Source: Ruminococcus sp.
GTDB lineage: Bacteria; Bacillota; Clostridia; Oscillospirales; Acutalibacteraceae
Reading direction: 5' to 3'
Length of the DNA: 64,000 nucleotides
Assembly: GCA_004556705.1 (NCBI GenBank)
Contig: SFGA01000019.1
Coordinates: 1-64,000 of the forward strand
Part shown: positions 40,160 to 47,742 of the stretch, in pieces
Position numbering within the stretch: position 1 is the first letter of the stretch
Layout of the letters: every line of letters begins with the position of its first letter
Program-made: the position numbers and the translations under genes
The notes under the pieces: model-generated
The model's input: only the letters and a program-made list of their open reading frames with translations
What the model was told of the DNA's origin: nothing
Databases searched by the model: none

Positions 40160-41002
40160 TTAAGCCTCCAATTCTGCGAGAGCCGCTTTAAGCTCAGTCA
40201 TCGCCTGTTCGTATTCTTCGGTGTTCGGAGCTTTTCCGTGCCAGCCTACTGCGTTTTCCATATACGAAACGCCCTTGCCCTTAATTGTTTTCATAACAAT
40301 ACAGGTCGGCACGCCCTTTGTTGCCCTTGCATTTTCAAGTGCAGACTCGATAGCGTCAAAATCGTGTCCGTCAATCTCAACGACGTTCCACTTGAAAGCC
40401 TTGAATTTGTCGGCAATCGGATAAGGAGAGTTTACCTCTTCAACTGTGCCGTCGATTTGAAGTCCGTTGTAGTCAACAACCGCAACAAGATTGTCAAGAC
40501 CACGGTTAGCGGCAAACATTGCAGCCTCCCAGACCTCGCCCTCTTCGATTTCGCCGTCGCCGAGGACCGTATAAACACGGAAGTCCTTCTTGTCGAGCTT
40601 TGCGCCGAGTGCCATACCGACAGCAGCTGAAATTCCCTGACCGAGAGAGCCTGTGCTCATATCAACGCCGGGGATTTTGTTCATATTGGGGTGTCCCTGA
40701 AGATAAGAGTCCGACTTTCTGAGAGTTTTCAAATCTTCAACGGGGAAAAATCCCTTGAGTGCGAGCGTTGCATAAAGAGCAGGTGCAGCATGTCCCTTTG
40801 AAAGAACAAATCTGTCTCTGTCCTCCATACGCGGATTTGAGGCGTCAATGCTCATTTCTCCGTTGTAGAGATAAGCGAGCAAATCACAAATTGAAAGCGA
40901 ACCGCCGGGATGTCCCGCCTTGGCATTGTAAACGCCCTCAATAACGCCTATGCGTGCCTTTGCAGCAAAAATCTGCAATTCTTTCTTTTTCATAGCGTCC
41001 AT
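40160..41002 (-). CDS. Transketolase, N-terminal subunit
   Basis: This 280-residue half binds the thiamine diphosphate pyrophosphate and magnesium: GHPGGSLSICDLLAYLY near the start, GSLGQGISAAVGMALGAK, and the TPP motif GDGEIEEGEVWEAAMFA followed by VDYNGLQIDG. Split transketolases are common in Clostridia. AAGGAG precedes the start, two bases after the HAD gene. Confidence 0.95.
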   Translation of the reverse strand: MDAMKKKELQIFAAKARIGVIEGVYNAKAGHPGGSLSICDLLAYLYNGEMSIDASNPRMEDRDRFVLSKGHAAPALYATLALKGFFPVEDLKTLRKSDSYLQGHPNMNKIPGVDMSTGSLGQGISAAVGMALGAKLDKKDFRVYTVLGDGEIEEGEVWEAAMFAANRGLDNLVAVVDYNGLQIDGTVEEVNSPYPIADKFKAFKWNVVEIDGHDFDAIESALENARATKGVPTCIVMKTIKGKGVSYMENAVGWHGKAPNTEEYEQAMTELKAALAELEA

Positions 41003-41004
41003 AA

Positions 41005-41853
41005 TCAGTTCTCCTTATATGTGTACATTATATAATTGAGCAAATCTCCGACGGCTCCCTTGTTGCAATGGCAAGCCTCAAATTTTGCTATTTCGTGCAT
41101 TTCTTTAGGTGCCTGACCGCAGCAAGCAGGCAATCCGACGGTTTTGAGCATATCGAAATCGTTGAAATAGTCTCCGATTGCGGCGGTATGCTCTTTTTTT
41201 ATGCCGAACATATCCGCGATTTTCATAATCGCCGTACCCTTATGCACGCCCTGCTCCACCATTTCAAATGAGGCTATTGACGACGACATAAGGTTTACGC
41301 TTGTATCCGTTGCGCCGTAAAGGTACTTTTTGACTGAGCTTATAAGCGTCGGCATACCGAGGAAAATTACCTTTCCCCAATCGTCGGGCGGAACCTCGTC
41401 TGCCTTTTTGAAGCGCTTATGGGGCAAATCATCCGATATAAGCATAGCTTCGGCAAAAATATGCGAATTTACGGCATATCCCTCTCTGCTTGTGAGAATA
41501 TAAGCCTCCAGCATGGGAAATTTTTTCATAGCTGACTTAAAAAGCTCGTATCCCATAGGATTTATCGGCGTAAAATCAAGAATTTTATCGTTCATAACAT
41601 CATATATGCCTGCGCCGTTAAGTATGACTGCGGGCGTGCCGGCAATCATCGGAAGCGACTCGTATGGCTTGCGGATTGAGCTGACATTTCTGCCCGAGGC
41701 AAGAGTAAATCTACCCTTTTTCTCAACCACGAACTCGTTTATGGCGTCATAATTGCGTTTTGGCAAGCGTCTCAATTTATTGTTGAGCGTGCCGTCAATA
41801 TCGGACACCACAAGCCAATCTGAAAAATCTGTTTTTATCTGTTTTTCTGCCAA
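41005..41853 (-). CDS. HAD-superfamily phosphatase (Cof type)
   Basis: The 282-residue protein has the catalytic DxD motif VVSDIDGTLNNK near residue 15-20, motif II FTLASGRN, a C2 cap domain in the middle and motif IV AIGDYFNDFDML. Cof-type HADs hydrolyse sugar phosphates, FMN or similar; the substrate here is unknown. Its place between rluD and transketolase genes, with gaps of two or three bases, suggests a sugar-phosphate substrate, but that is inference from context only. Confidence 0.88.
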   Translation of the reverse strand: MAEKQIKTDFSDWLVVSDIDGTLNNKLRRLPKRNYDAINEFVVEKKGRFTLASGRNVSSIRKPYESLPMIAGTPAVILNGAGIYDVMNDKILDFTPINPMGYELFKSAMKKFPMLEAYILTSREGYAVNSHIFAEAMLISDDLPHKRFKKADEVPPDDWGKVIFLGMPTLISSVKKYLYGATDTSVNLMSSSIASFEMVEQGVHKGTAIMKIADMFGIKKEHTAAIGDYFNDFDMLKTVGLPACCGQAPKEMHEIAKFEACHCNKGAVGDLLNYIMYTYKEN

Positions 41854-41856
41854 ATT

Positions 41857-42771
41857 TTACAACCCTTTCATAAAACGAGTGAAATACTCGGGAAGCTCTG
41901 AAGAAAACTCAACATATTCGCCGCTTCTCGGATGAACAAACCCGATAAGTCCTGCGTGCAGGCATTGACCGCAAAGCCTTTGCTCGGCGGCGTTCCTCGG
42001 TTTGCCGTAAACATCATCGCCTGCAAGCGGATGCCCGAGATATGCCATGTGAACTCTGATTTGGTGAGTTCTGCCCGTTTCAAGCCTTAACCTCAAATAG
42101 TCATAGCCGTTGAGCTGTTTCAAAACTTTATAATGAGTAACCGCATTCTTCGAATTTTTGTCGGTTACGGTCATTTTCTTTCTGTCGTTTGTGCTTCTGC
42201 CAATAGGAGCTACAACCGTACCCTCGTCCTGCTTCAGATGACCTATGCAAACGGCACGGTACTCCCTTGTGAAGCTGTGTTCTTTTATCTGCTCGGCAAG
42301 CCCCTTATGCGCAAAATCATTCTTTGCGACAATTAAAAGCCCCGAGGTGTTTTTATCAATCCTGTGGACAATGCCCGGTCGCAAAACGCCGTTAATTCCC
42401 GAAAGACTGTCTTTACAATGATACATAAGAGCGTTTACAAGCGTATTTTCATAGTTGCCGGGTGCAGGATGAACGACCATACCCTTAGGCTTATTGACAA
42501 CAAGCAGGTCGTCGTCCTCAAAAACTATATCAAGCGGAATATTCTGCGGCTCAACCGTCAATGCTACGGGCTCAAGCGGAAGATACTCCACCCTATCCTC
42601 TGTTTTCAGCTTATAATTTTTAGAAACGGGTTTTCCGTTTACGCTTACATTTCCCGACTCAATCGCCCTTTGAATATAGCTTCGTGAGGTTGAGGGGAAT
42701 ATAAATGACAAATATTTATCTATTCTCTCGCCGTCGCTTTCAACATCGGCAATTATACTGATACTGTTCAT
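41857..42771 (-). CDS. RluD-family rRNA pseudouridine synthase
   Basis: The N-terminal S4 RNA-binding domain (RIDKYLSFIFPSTSRSYIQ) and the catalytic motif GIVHRIDKNTSGLLIVAKN (Asp in HRID) place it in the RluA/C/D group, which modifies 23S rRNA or tRNA. Length 304 residues matches Firmicutes YlyB-like proteins. It follows lspA by one base (TAATATG), the classic lspA-ylyB arrangement of Bacillus and Clostridia. Confidence 0.93.
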   Translation of the reverse strand: MNSISIIADVESDGERIDKYLSFIFPSTSRSYIQRAIESGNVSVNGKPVSKNYKLKTEDRVEYLPLEPVALTVEPQNIPLDIVFEDDDLLVVNKPKGMVVHPAPGNYENTLVNALMYHCKDSLSGINGVLRPGIVHRIDKNTSGLLIVAKNDFAHKGLAEQIKEHSFTREYRAVCIGHLKQDEGTVVAPIGRSTNDRKKMTVTDKNSKNAVTHYKVLKQLNGYDYLRLRLETGRTHQIRVHMAYLGHPLAGDDVYGKPRNAAEQRLCGQCLHAGLIGFVHPRSGEYVEFSSELPEYFTRFMKGL

Positions 42772-42772
42772 A

Positions 42773-43252
42773 TTATTTCTTTGCCTTATCGGTTTTTGAG
42801 TCCTTGATAATATCGTACAGCAGGTAGATTATGACGATAAACGCACCGACCGTTACAAGTATATCCGCAAAATTGAAAACAGCGAATTTTATAAACAGCG
42901 GGTCTATATAGTCGATGACAAATTCCCTGCCGACTCTGTCGATAAGGTTTGCTGCGCCGCCCGAAATTATAAGAGTCAGTCCCCAATAGACAACCTTTGA
43001 GTGAATTCTTCCCGATAATAAATAAATAAGTCCGACAATCAGCACGAGCGCCGTGAAAACGCTCAATACCCTTGTATATCCACTAAATGAGCCGAATGCC
43101 GCCCCCGTGTTTTCTACGTATGTCAGACCTAATACTTTATCAATTACCGTAATCGAACCGATGGGCTCAAGATGCTTCAAGACCGCAAATTTTATAAGCT
43201 GATCGATAGCTATTAAAAATGCTATAATAATTATTGTGATTGCCTGAAGCAT
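42773..43252 (-). CDS. lspA: Lipoprotein signal peptidase LspA
   Basis: LspA cleaves signal peptides from prolipoproteins in the membrane. The chain has four membrane helices and the two catalytic aspartates in ANLIDRVGREFVIDYID and FNFADILVTVGA. The opening DQLIKFAVLKHL and VENTGAAFGSF are conserved family motifs. Length 159 residues is typical. AGAGGTGG precedes the ATG. Confidence 0.96.
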   Translation of the reverse strand: MLQAITIIIIAFLIAIDQLIKFAVLKHLEPIGSITVIDKVLGLTYVENTGAAFGSFSGYTRVLSVFTALVLIVGLIYLLSGRIHSKVVYWGLTLIISGGAANLIDRVGREFVIDYIDPLFIKFAVFNFADILVTVGAFIVIIYLLYDIIKDSKTDKAKK

Positions 43253-43267
43253 CGTGCCACCTCTGAA

Positions 43268-44320
43268 TTATTTCTTCTTAAAGAATTTTTTGAATGAAAT
43301 TGCGCCGTCATCATCTTCGTCGCCCGTTTCATCCTCAACCTCGTCAACAGACTCATAATCGTCTGCGTCTGCGGTTATTTCGCTGTCGTCATCATCGTCA
43401 AAATCAAGCTCGTCTATATTGAGTGAAAAGCCGTCGTTATCCTCGGAAGTGTCGGAGGAAATATCCTCAAATTCATCCTCAGGCTCATCCTCAAATGCAG
43501 TCTCGTCAAGAACGAAAGCATCTTCCTCGTCTGCTTCGTCCACATCATCAAGGATATTCTCAATATCGGTAAGCTCAAATGTATCGTCTTCGGCTTCTGT
43601 TTCCTCAACAGGTTCCTCATCTGCTTCTTCGACAACATCTTCTGCCTGTTCTTCTTCGACTGTTTCCTCAACGGGTTCAGCAGCTTCTGCAACCTCTTCA
43701 ACCTCAACGGGTTCTTCGACAGGTGTTTCGGCTGCTTCAGGCTCAATGTCCTGTACTTCTTCCGTTTCCTCGGAATATGTAGGAAGTCTGTCAAGCAAAG
43801 TCAAGTGCTCCTTATACATATCCATCATTTTGGTACGGAAAGCGGCAACCTCTTTTTTAAGCATTTCAAGAACAAGGTTTTCTTGAGTTACCTTGCGGTT
43901 AATTCCGCCGATAATCTCATCCGCCTGCTTGTTTGCCTCGTGGATTTTAGCGTCTGCCGTTCTTTGAGCGTTGTCAAGAATTTTCTTTGCTTTTTGAGAA
44001 GCGTCCGAAAGCATATCCTCCGCCTGCTGTGAAGCCTCGGAAAGCTGTTTTTCGGAGGTTTCCTTTGCCTCCGAGACAATTCTGTCTGCAAGCTTCTGTG
44101 CCGAGAGCAAAGCCTGACGCAAGCTGTCCTCGTCCTTCTTGTATTCCTCAACCTTGTTGGCAAGAATACTCATTTTCTTAATGATGTTAGCGTTCTCACG
44201 GAACATCTGGTCATAGGAAGCGTGAATTTCATTGAGAAATTCGTCAACCTCCTCTGCCTTGTATGAGCTTTTGCCCGTGGTGTGAAATTCTTTTGATTTA
44301 ATCTGATCCGGTGTAAGCAT
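43268..44320 (-). CDS. divIVA: DivIVA-family cell-pole/division protein with long acidic tail
   Basis: DivIVA binds curved membrane at poles and septum and helps place the division machinery. The N-terminal membrane-binding segment (LTPDQIKSKEFHTTGKSSYKAEEVDEFLNE) is followed by a coiled coil to about residue 165. The remaining ~180 residues are an extremely acidic, low-complexity tail of Glu, Val, Ala and Asp with only a short lysine end (ISFKKFFKKK). At 350 residues it is about twice the Bacillus length. It lies downstream of sepF and upstream of lspA. Confidence 0.92.
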   Translation of the reverse strand: MLTPDQIKSKEFHTTGKSSYKAEEVDEFLNEIHASYDQMFRENANIIKKMSILANKVEEYKKDEDSLRQALLSAQKLADRIVSEAKETSEKQLSEASQQAEDMLSDASQKAKKILDNAQRTADAKIHEANKQADEIIGGINRKVTQENLVLEMLKKEVAAFRTKMMDMYKEHLTLLDRLPTYSEETEEVQDIEPEAAETPVEEPVEVEEVAEAAEPVEETVEEEQAEDVVEEADEEPVEETEAEDDTFELTDIENILDDVDEADEEDAFVLDETAFEDEPEDEFEDISSDTSEDNDGFSLNIDELDFDDDDDSEITADADDYESVDEVEDETGDEDDDGAISFKKFFKKK

Positions 44321-44353
44321 TATTTGTTATCCCCACTTCTGACTGAAATTATA

Positions 44354-44830
44354 TTATTTATCAAAAACATAGCCGTTGTTACCAAGCTCGCTCAAAAGAT
44401 CTCCGTTTACATCAACATTGAACGGAGTAATCATAAACGTATCGCTTGCAACCTGTCGCATTGTAGCCTTGTTGGCATAGGTAACGCCGCTTAAAAAGTC
44501 AAGGACTCTCCTTGCGGTTTCACCGTTTACGGATTCAAGGTTCAATATAACGGTCTTTTTCTGATTAAGATTGTCCGCAACGCCTCTCGCCTCTTCCATT
44601 GACTTCGGCTTTGTGAGAACAACCTGTAATTTTGCGGTTGTATTTATGCTGACAACCTTGTTGTGATCGCTCTTAGCCTCACGGTTGCCTCTCTGTGAAA
44701 AACGGGGAACAGGCTCGTAATCTTCCTCCTCGGGCTCTTCAACTTCTTCATAGCCCTCAGAGTCGGGAACATCATAATACTCGTCTTCCGAAACTTTAAG
44801 AATGTTGCTCAACTTATCCTTCAAACTCAT
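44354..44830 (-). CDS. sepF: Cell division protein SepF
   Basis: SepF polymerises and tethers FtsZ to the membrane. After an N-terminal stretch (MSLKDKLSNILKVSEDEYYD), which would be the membrane-binding helix, comes an acidic linker, and then the globular domain with VVLTKPKSMEEARGVADNL, VILNLESVNGETARRVLDFLSG and FMITPFNVDV. Length 158 residues. AGGAGGAT precedes the start. It sits between yggS and divIVA, the usual Firmicutes order. Confidence 0.95.
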   Translation of the reverse strand: MSLKDKLSNILKVSEDEYYDVPDSEGYEEVEEPEEEDYEPVPRFSQRGNREAKSDHNKVVSINTTAKLQVVLTKPKSMEEARGVADNLNQKKTVILNLESVNGETARRVLDFLSGVTYANKATMRQVASDTFMITPFNVDVNGDLLSELGNNGYVFDK

Positions 44831-44847
44831 TTCTGTATCCTCCTGCT

Positions 44848-45573
44848 TTAGTATATTCTCGGTCCAAATATCTTTGAACCTATTCTTACATGATTAGATC
44901 CGCTGAGTATTGCCGGAACATAATCCGACGACATACCCATAGACAAAGTTTTCATATATACATTATCTATTTTTTTTGAGTCAATGTCAACATACATATT
45001 GTATATATTCTCAAAAAATTTACAAAGTTCTGTGGTTTTTTCACAAATCGGCGGAATTGTCATCAATCCGCAAATGCGAATTCCCTCAATTTGGGCAATT
45101 TCGCAAAGGCTTTCATCGACCGCTTCGGGCATAAATCCCGTTTTTGACTCTTCCCTGCCGATATTGACTTCTAACAAAACATCGGTCACAAGTCCTTTTT
45201 TGACAGACTGCTTTCCGATTTCCTTTGCAACCTTGAGTGAATCGACCGACTCGATCATATCAACCTCGCCGACAATCTGCGATACCTTATTGGTCTGCAG
45301 GTGTCCGATAAGATTTTTGCGTACTCCGTCAAGCTTCAAATTCGGCTTTTTACGAAGCAGCTCCTGCACTTTGTTTTCGCCGATAAGCGTAATTCCCGAG
45401 TCAAGAGCGTGATTTATATACATTTCGTCAACGGTTTTTGTAACCGCCATAAAGTCAATATCCTCGGGCTTTCTTCCGCTTTTGACAGCCGCTTCGGCAA
45501 TCTCCTCTCGGATATGCTTGAGATTCGACTCAATATCCGAATACTTTTGTTCAATCAAGGATTTTTCCATCAT
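44848..45573 (-). CDS. PLP homeostasis protein YggS/YlmE
   Basis: The protein is a single-domain fold-type III PLP enzyme relative; the PLP lysine lies in DFMAVTKTVDE and the phosphate-binding end includes LSMGMSSDY. It is thought to buffer pyridoxal phosphate. Start ATG 45573 (or 45570) has GAAGGA about ten bases upstream and lies inside the end of the HlyD-like gene, a ~23-base overlap implying coupled translation. Length about 241 residues. Its place before sepF is conserved. Confidence 0.92.
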   Translation of the reverse strand: MMEKSLIEQKYSDIESNLKHIREEIAEAAVKSGRKPEDIDFMAVTKTVDEMYINHALDSGITLIGENKVQELLRKKPNLKLDGVRKNLIGHLQTNKVSQIVGEVDMIESVDSLKVAKEIGKQSVKKGLVTDVLLEVNIGREESKTGFMPEAVDESLCEIAQIEGIRICGLMTIPPICEKTTELCKFFENIYNMYVDIDSKKIDNVYMKTLSMGMSSDYVPAILSGSNHVRIGSKIFGPRIY

Positions 45574-46807
45574 AAAGGTCAGTTCCTTCCACAATTATAT
45601 TATCATAAAGCTCAACAAATCCGTTTTCGTTGTTGGGATTGTTGCATATTGACATTTCGCTGTCCGAATAATCAATATTTATCTTCTTGAATTTAACGAT
45701 ATTTCCGTTCAAAACGAAAACGCCCTTTTGACCGTCAACCTCTCGGATTGCCTTATTAGGCACTTGGAAGCCCGTATGCTCGTCAAAGGTAATTCTGATT
45801 TGCTCCGTGCGCAGGCTTGCGTATTGAGTGCTCATCAAATTACATTTCAGAATAACGCCCGTCTTACCGTCTGCGGTATCGCAAATTGCGGCAACCACGG
45901 CATTTATAGGCTCTGCCGTGGTCATTGTAAACTCAACTTTAGCCTTACTTCCGATTGAAAGTTTAACTGCGTCTTCATAATTTACAACGCACAAAAGATA
46001 CCAATTAAAGCCGTCAACAAGCTTTCCCATATAATTATCCACATTGCCCTTTTGGGTTTTTGAGCCGTCGAACAAATCAGAAATCTGCGAGGTGGTCATG
46101 GACATTACATTTTTATAATCAACCGTACTTTCATAGCCGTCCGCAACGCTGATATAATAACCGGGGTGCGGTGCTTTAATAGTATTATATCCTATATTTG
46201 CACTTTGAAGCTGTGCTAATTTTGCGTTTAATTCGCCAAGCCTTGCGCTCGGGTCAATAATTGTTCCCGTAGAGAGCTGACGTGAGGTCATTGCGTCTCT
46301 GATATTGTTTTCATAGGCTTCGTAAGAGCTGATATTTCCCTTGCTTATGGCAACAGAATATGCTTCACACGCCGAATAAATACGCTCGTCAAGCGGTATA
46401 ATATCGGCTGTCTGTACACCGACCTTGTTCTGCAAGGAGGAAAAATATTCAATCTCATCTTTGACGGCTTTCATCTCATTATAAGCCTTTGCCGCATCAT
46501 CACTTGTGAAAACAACCGCAACGTCGTCTTGACTTGCAACTCTTTTTCCGTCCTCGACAAGCGGTACAAGTGTTCCCGTAACGCTCGCCTCTATCGGATA
46601 CTCGTCCCTTACGACAAATGCGTCCGTTACCGCCGTAGAAGCTACGGTTTTGCTCAAGGCAACCTGAGTTTTAACGGGCTGATAGTTGATTTTGAACACC
46701 TGATACAAAAAGAAGATTATAAAGATAACTCCCGCAACGATATAAACTGCGTTCATTTTCTTTTTGTCGTCCTTGAACTTCAATATGTTATTCTTTTTTT
46801 CAGGCAT
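45551..46807 (-). CDS. HlyD-like membrane-anchored protein in the division cluster
   Basis: A charged N-terminus and one membrane helix (VYIVAGVIFIIFFLYQVF, about residues 20-40) are followed by a lipoyl/barrel-sandwich-like region split by a helical hairpin (residues about 100-230) and a beta-rich end, as in HlyD-type adaptors. Unlike export adaptors it has no ABC ATPase, permease or outer membrane partner here. It lies between miaA and yggS-sepF-divIVA, overlapping both neighbours, so a role in envelope or division is plausible. ATG 46807 shares a base with the miaA stop; function is unknown. Confidence 0.78.
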   Translation of the reverse strand: MPEKKNNILKFKDDKKKMNAVYIVAGVIFIIFFLYQVFKINYQPVKTQVALSKTVASTAVTDAFVVRDEYPIEASVTGTLVPLVEDGKRVASQDDVAVVFTSDDAAKAYNEMKAVKDEIEYFSSLQNKVGVQTADIIPLDERIYSACEAYSVAISKGNISSYEAYENNIRDAMTSRQLSTGTIIDPSARLGELNAKLAQLQSANIGYNTIKAPHPGYYISVADGYESTVDYKNVMSMTTSQISDLFDGSKTQKGNVDNYMGKLVDGFNWYLLCVVNYEDAVKLSIGSKAKVEFTMTTAEPINAVVAAICDTADGKTGVILKCNLMSTQYASLRTEQIRITFDEHTGFQVPNKAIREVDGQKGVFVLNGNIVKFKKINIDYSDSEMSICNNPNNENGFVELYDNIIVEGTDLYDGKILD

Positions 46808-47739
46808 CAAATCACCTTCTTTATATAATCAAATAATTTTTCGTAAAAGCTGTCGCCCGTTTCCTCGTCGGGATAAAACCATTTTATATTTTCGTTTCGT
46901 CTAAACCAAGTGAGCTGTCTCTTTGCATAGTGCCGTGTTCCGATTTTAAGGTTTTCCAAAGCCTGCTCAAGTGAAATTTCTCCGTCAAAATAAGGCTTTA
47001 GCTCCTTGTAACCGATAGCCTGCGAGGCGGTGGATTTTTTCGGCAAAGCGTAGTAGCTTTTTGCTTCCTCGACAAGTCCGTTTTCAACCATAAGGTCAAC
47101 ACGTCTGTTTATTCTGTCGTAAAGAACGTCCCTGTTTTTGTAATTTATACCGATAAAGCAGCAGTTGTATTTTGTCGGCTCAAGCCTTGACTGTGCAACC
47201 GCTTCGGTAGGCGTTTTTCCCGTAAGGGTGTATATTTCAAAGGCTCTTATAATACGCTTTTCGTTGTTCGGATGAAGCTTTGAAGCGTATTCGGGGTCAA
47301 TTTCCGCAAGCCTTTCAAGCATTTTTTCGGCACCGACCGACTTTAATTCGTCATTGAGTTTTTTCCTCAAAGCTTCGTCGCAGTCCGCTTCGGAAAACTT
47401 TATATTATTTACAAAGCTGTCAACATAAAGTCCCGTTCCGCCTGCCAAAACGGGCAATTTACCACGGGATATTATATCCTCACAGCAGTTTTCGGCATCA
47501 CTTACAAACTGTGCGACGCTGTACTGTGAAGTAACGTCCAAAAAGTCAATTAAATGGTGCGGTATGCCCTGCATTTCAGAAACGGTAGGCTTTGCCGTGG
47601 CAATGCTCATACCTTTATATATCTGCATTGAATCCGCCGAGATAATCTCGCCGTTAAATTTCTTTGCACATTCGACCGCAAGCGCCGTTTTACCCGATGC
47701 CGTAGGTCCTACGATAACAAGTAAGGAGGGTTTCTGCAT
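46807..47739 (-). CDS. miaA: tRNA dimethylallyltransferase MiaA
   Basis: MiaA adds a dimethylallyl group to A37 of tRNAs reading UNN codons. The P-loop GPTASGKTALAVECAK, the motif ISADSMQIYKGMSIATAKP and AGGTGLYVDSFV are diagnostic. Its product is the substrate of MiaB, encoded about 5 kb upstream in the same run. Length 310 residues. It starts three bases after mutL. Confidence 0.97.
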   Translation of the reverse strand: MQKPSLLVIVGPTASGKTALAVECAKKFNGEIISADSMQIYKGMSIATAKPTVSEMQGIPHHLIDFLDVTSQYSVAQFVSDAENCCEDIISRGKLPVLAGGTGLYVDSFVNNIKFSEADCDEALRKKLNDELKSVGAEKMLERLAEIDPEYASKLHPNNEKRIIRAFEIYTLTGKTPTEAVAQSRLEPTKYNCCFIGINYKNRDVLYDRINRRVDLMVENGLVEEAKSYYALPKKSTASQAIGYKELKPYFDGEISLEQALENLKIGTRHYAKRQLTWFRRNENIKWFYPDEETGDSFYEKLFDYIKKVI

Positions 47740-47742
47740 AAT

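Noticed and set aside
41005..41853. Named sugar phosphatase for the HAD gene
   Set aside because: Only general Cof-type HAD motifs are visible. The adjacent transketolase genes do not fix the substrate, so no specific name is given.
43414..43886. Serine-rich and lysine/arginine-rich open frames opposite or out of frame with the divIVA tail
   Set aside because: They mirror the repetitive acidic codons of DivIVA on other frames; the bias explains the absence of stops.
45551..46807. Multidrug or bacteriocin export adaptor
   Set aside because: No ABC ATPase, permease or peptide precursor is near. The neighbours are tRNA modification and cell division genes, so an export assignment is not supported.
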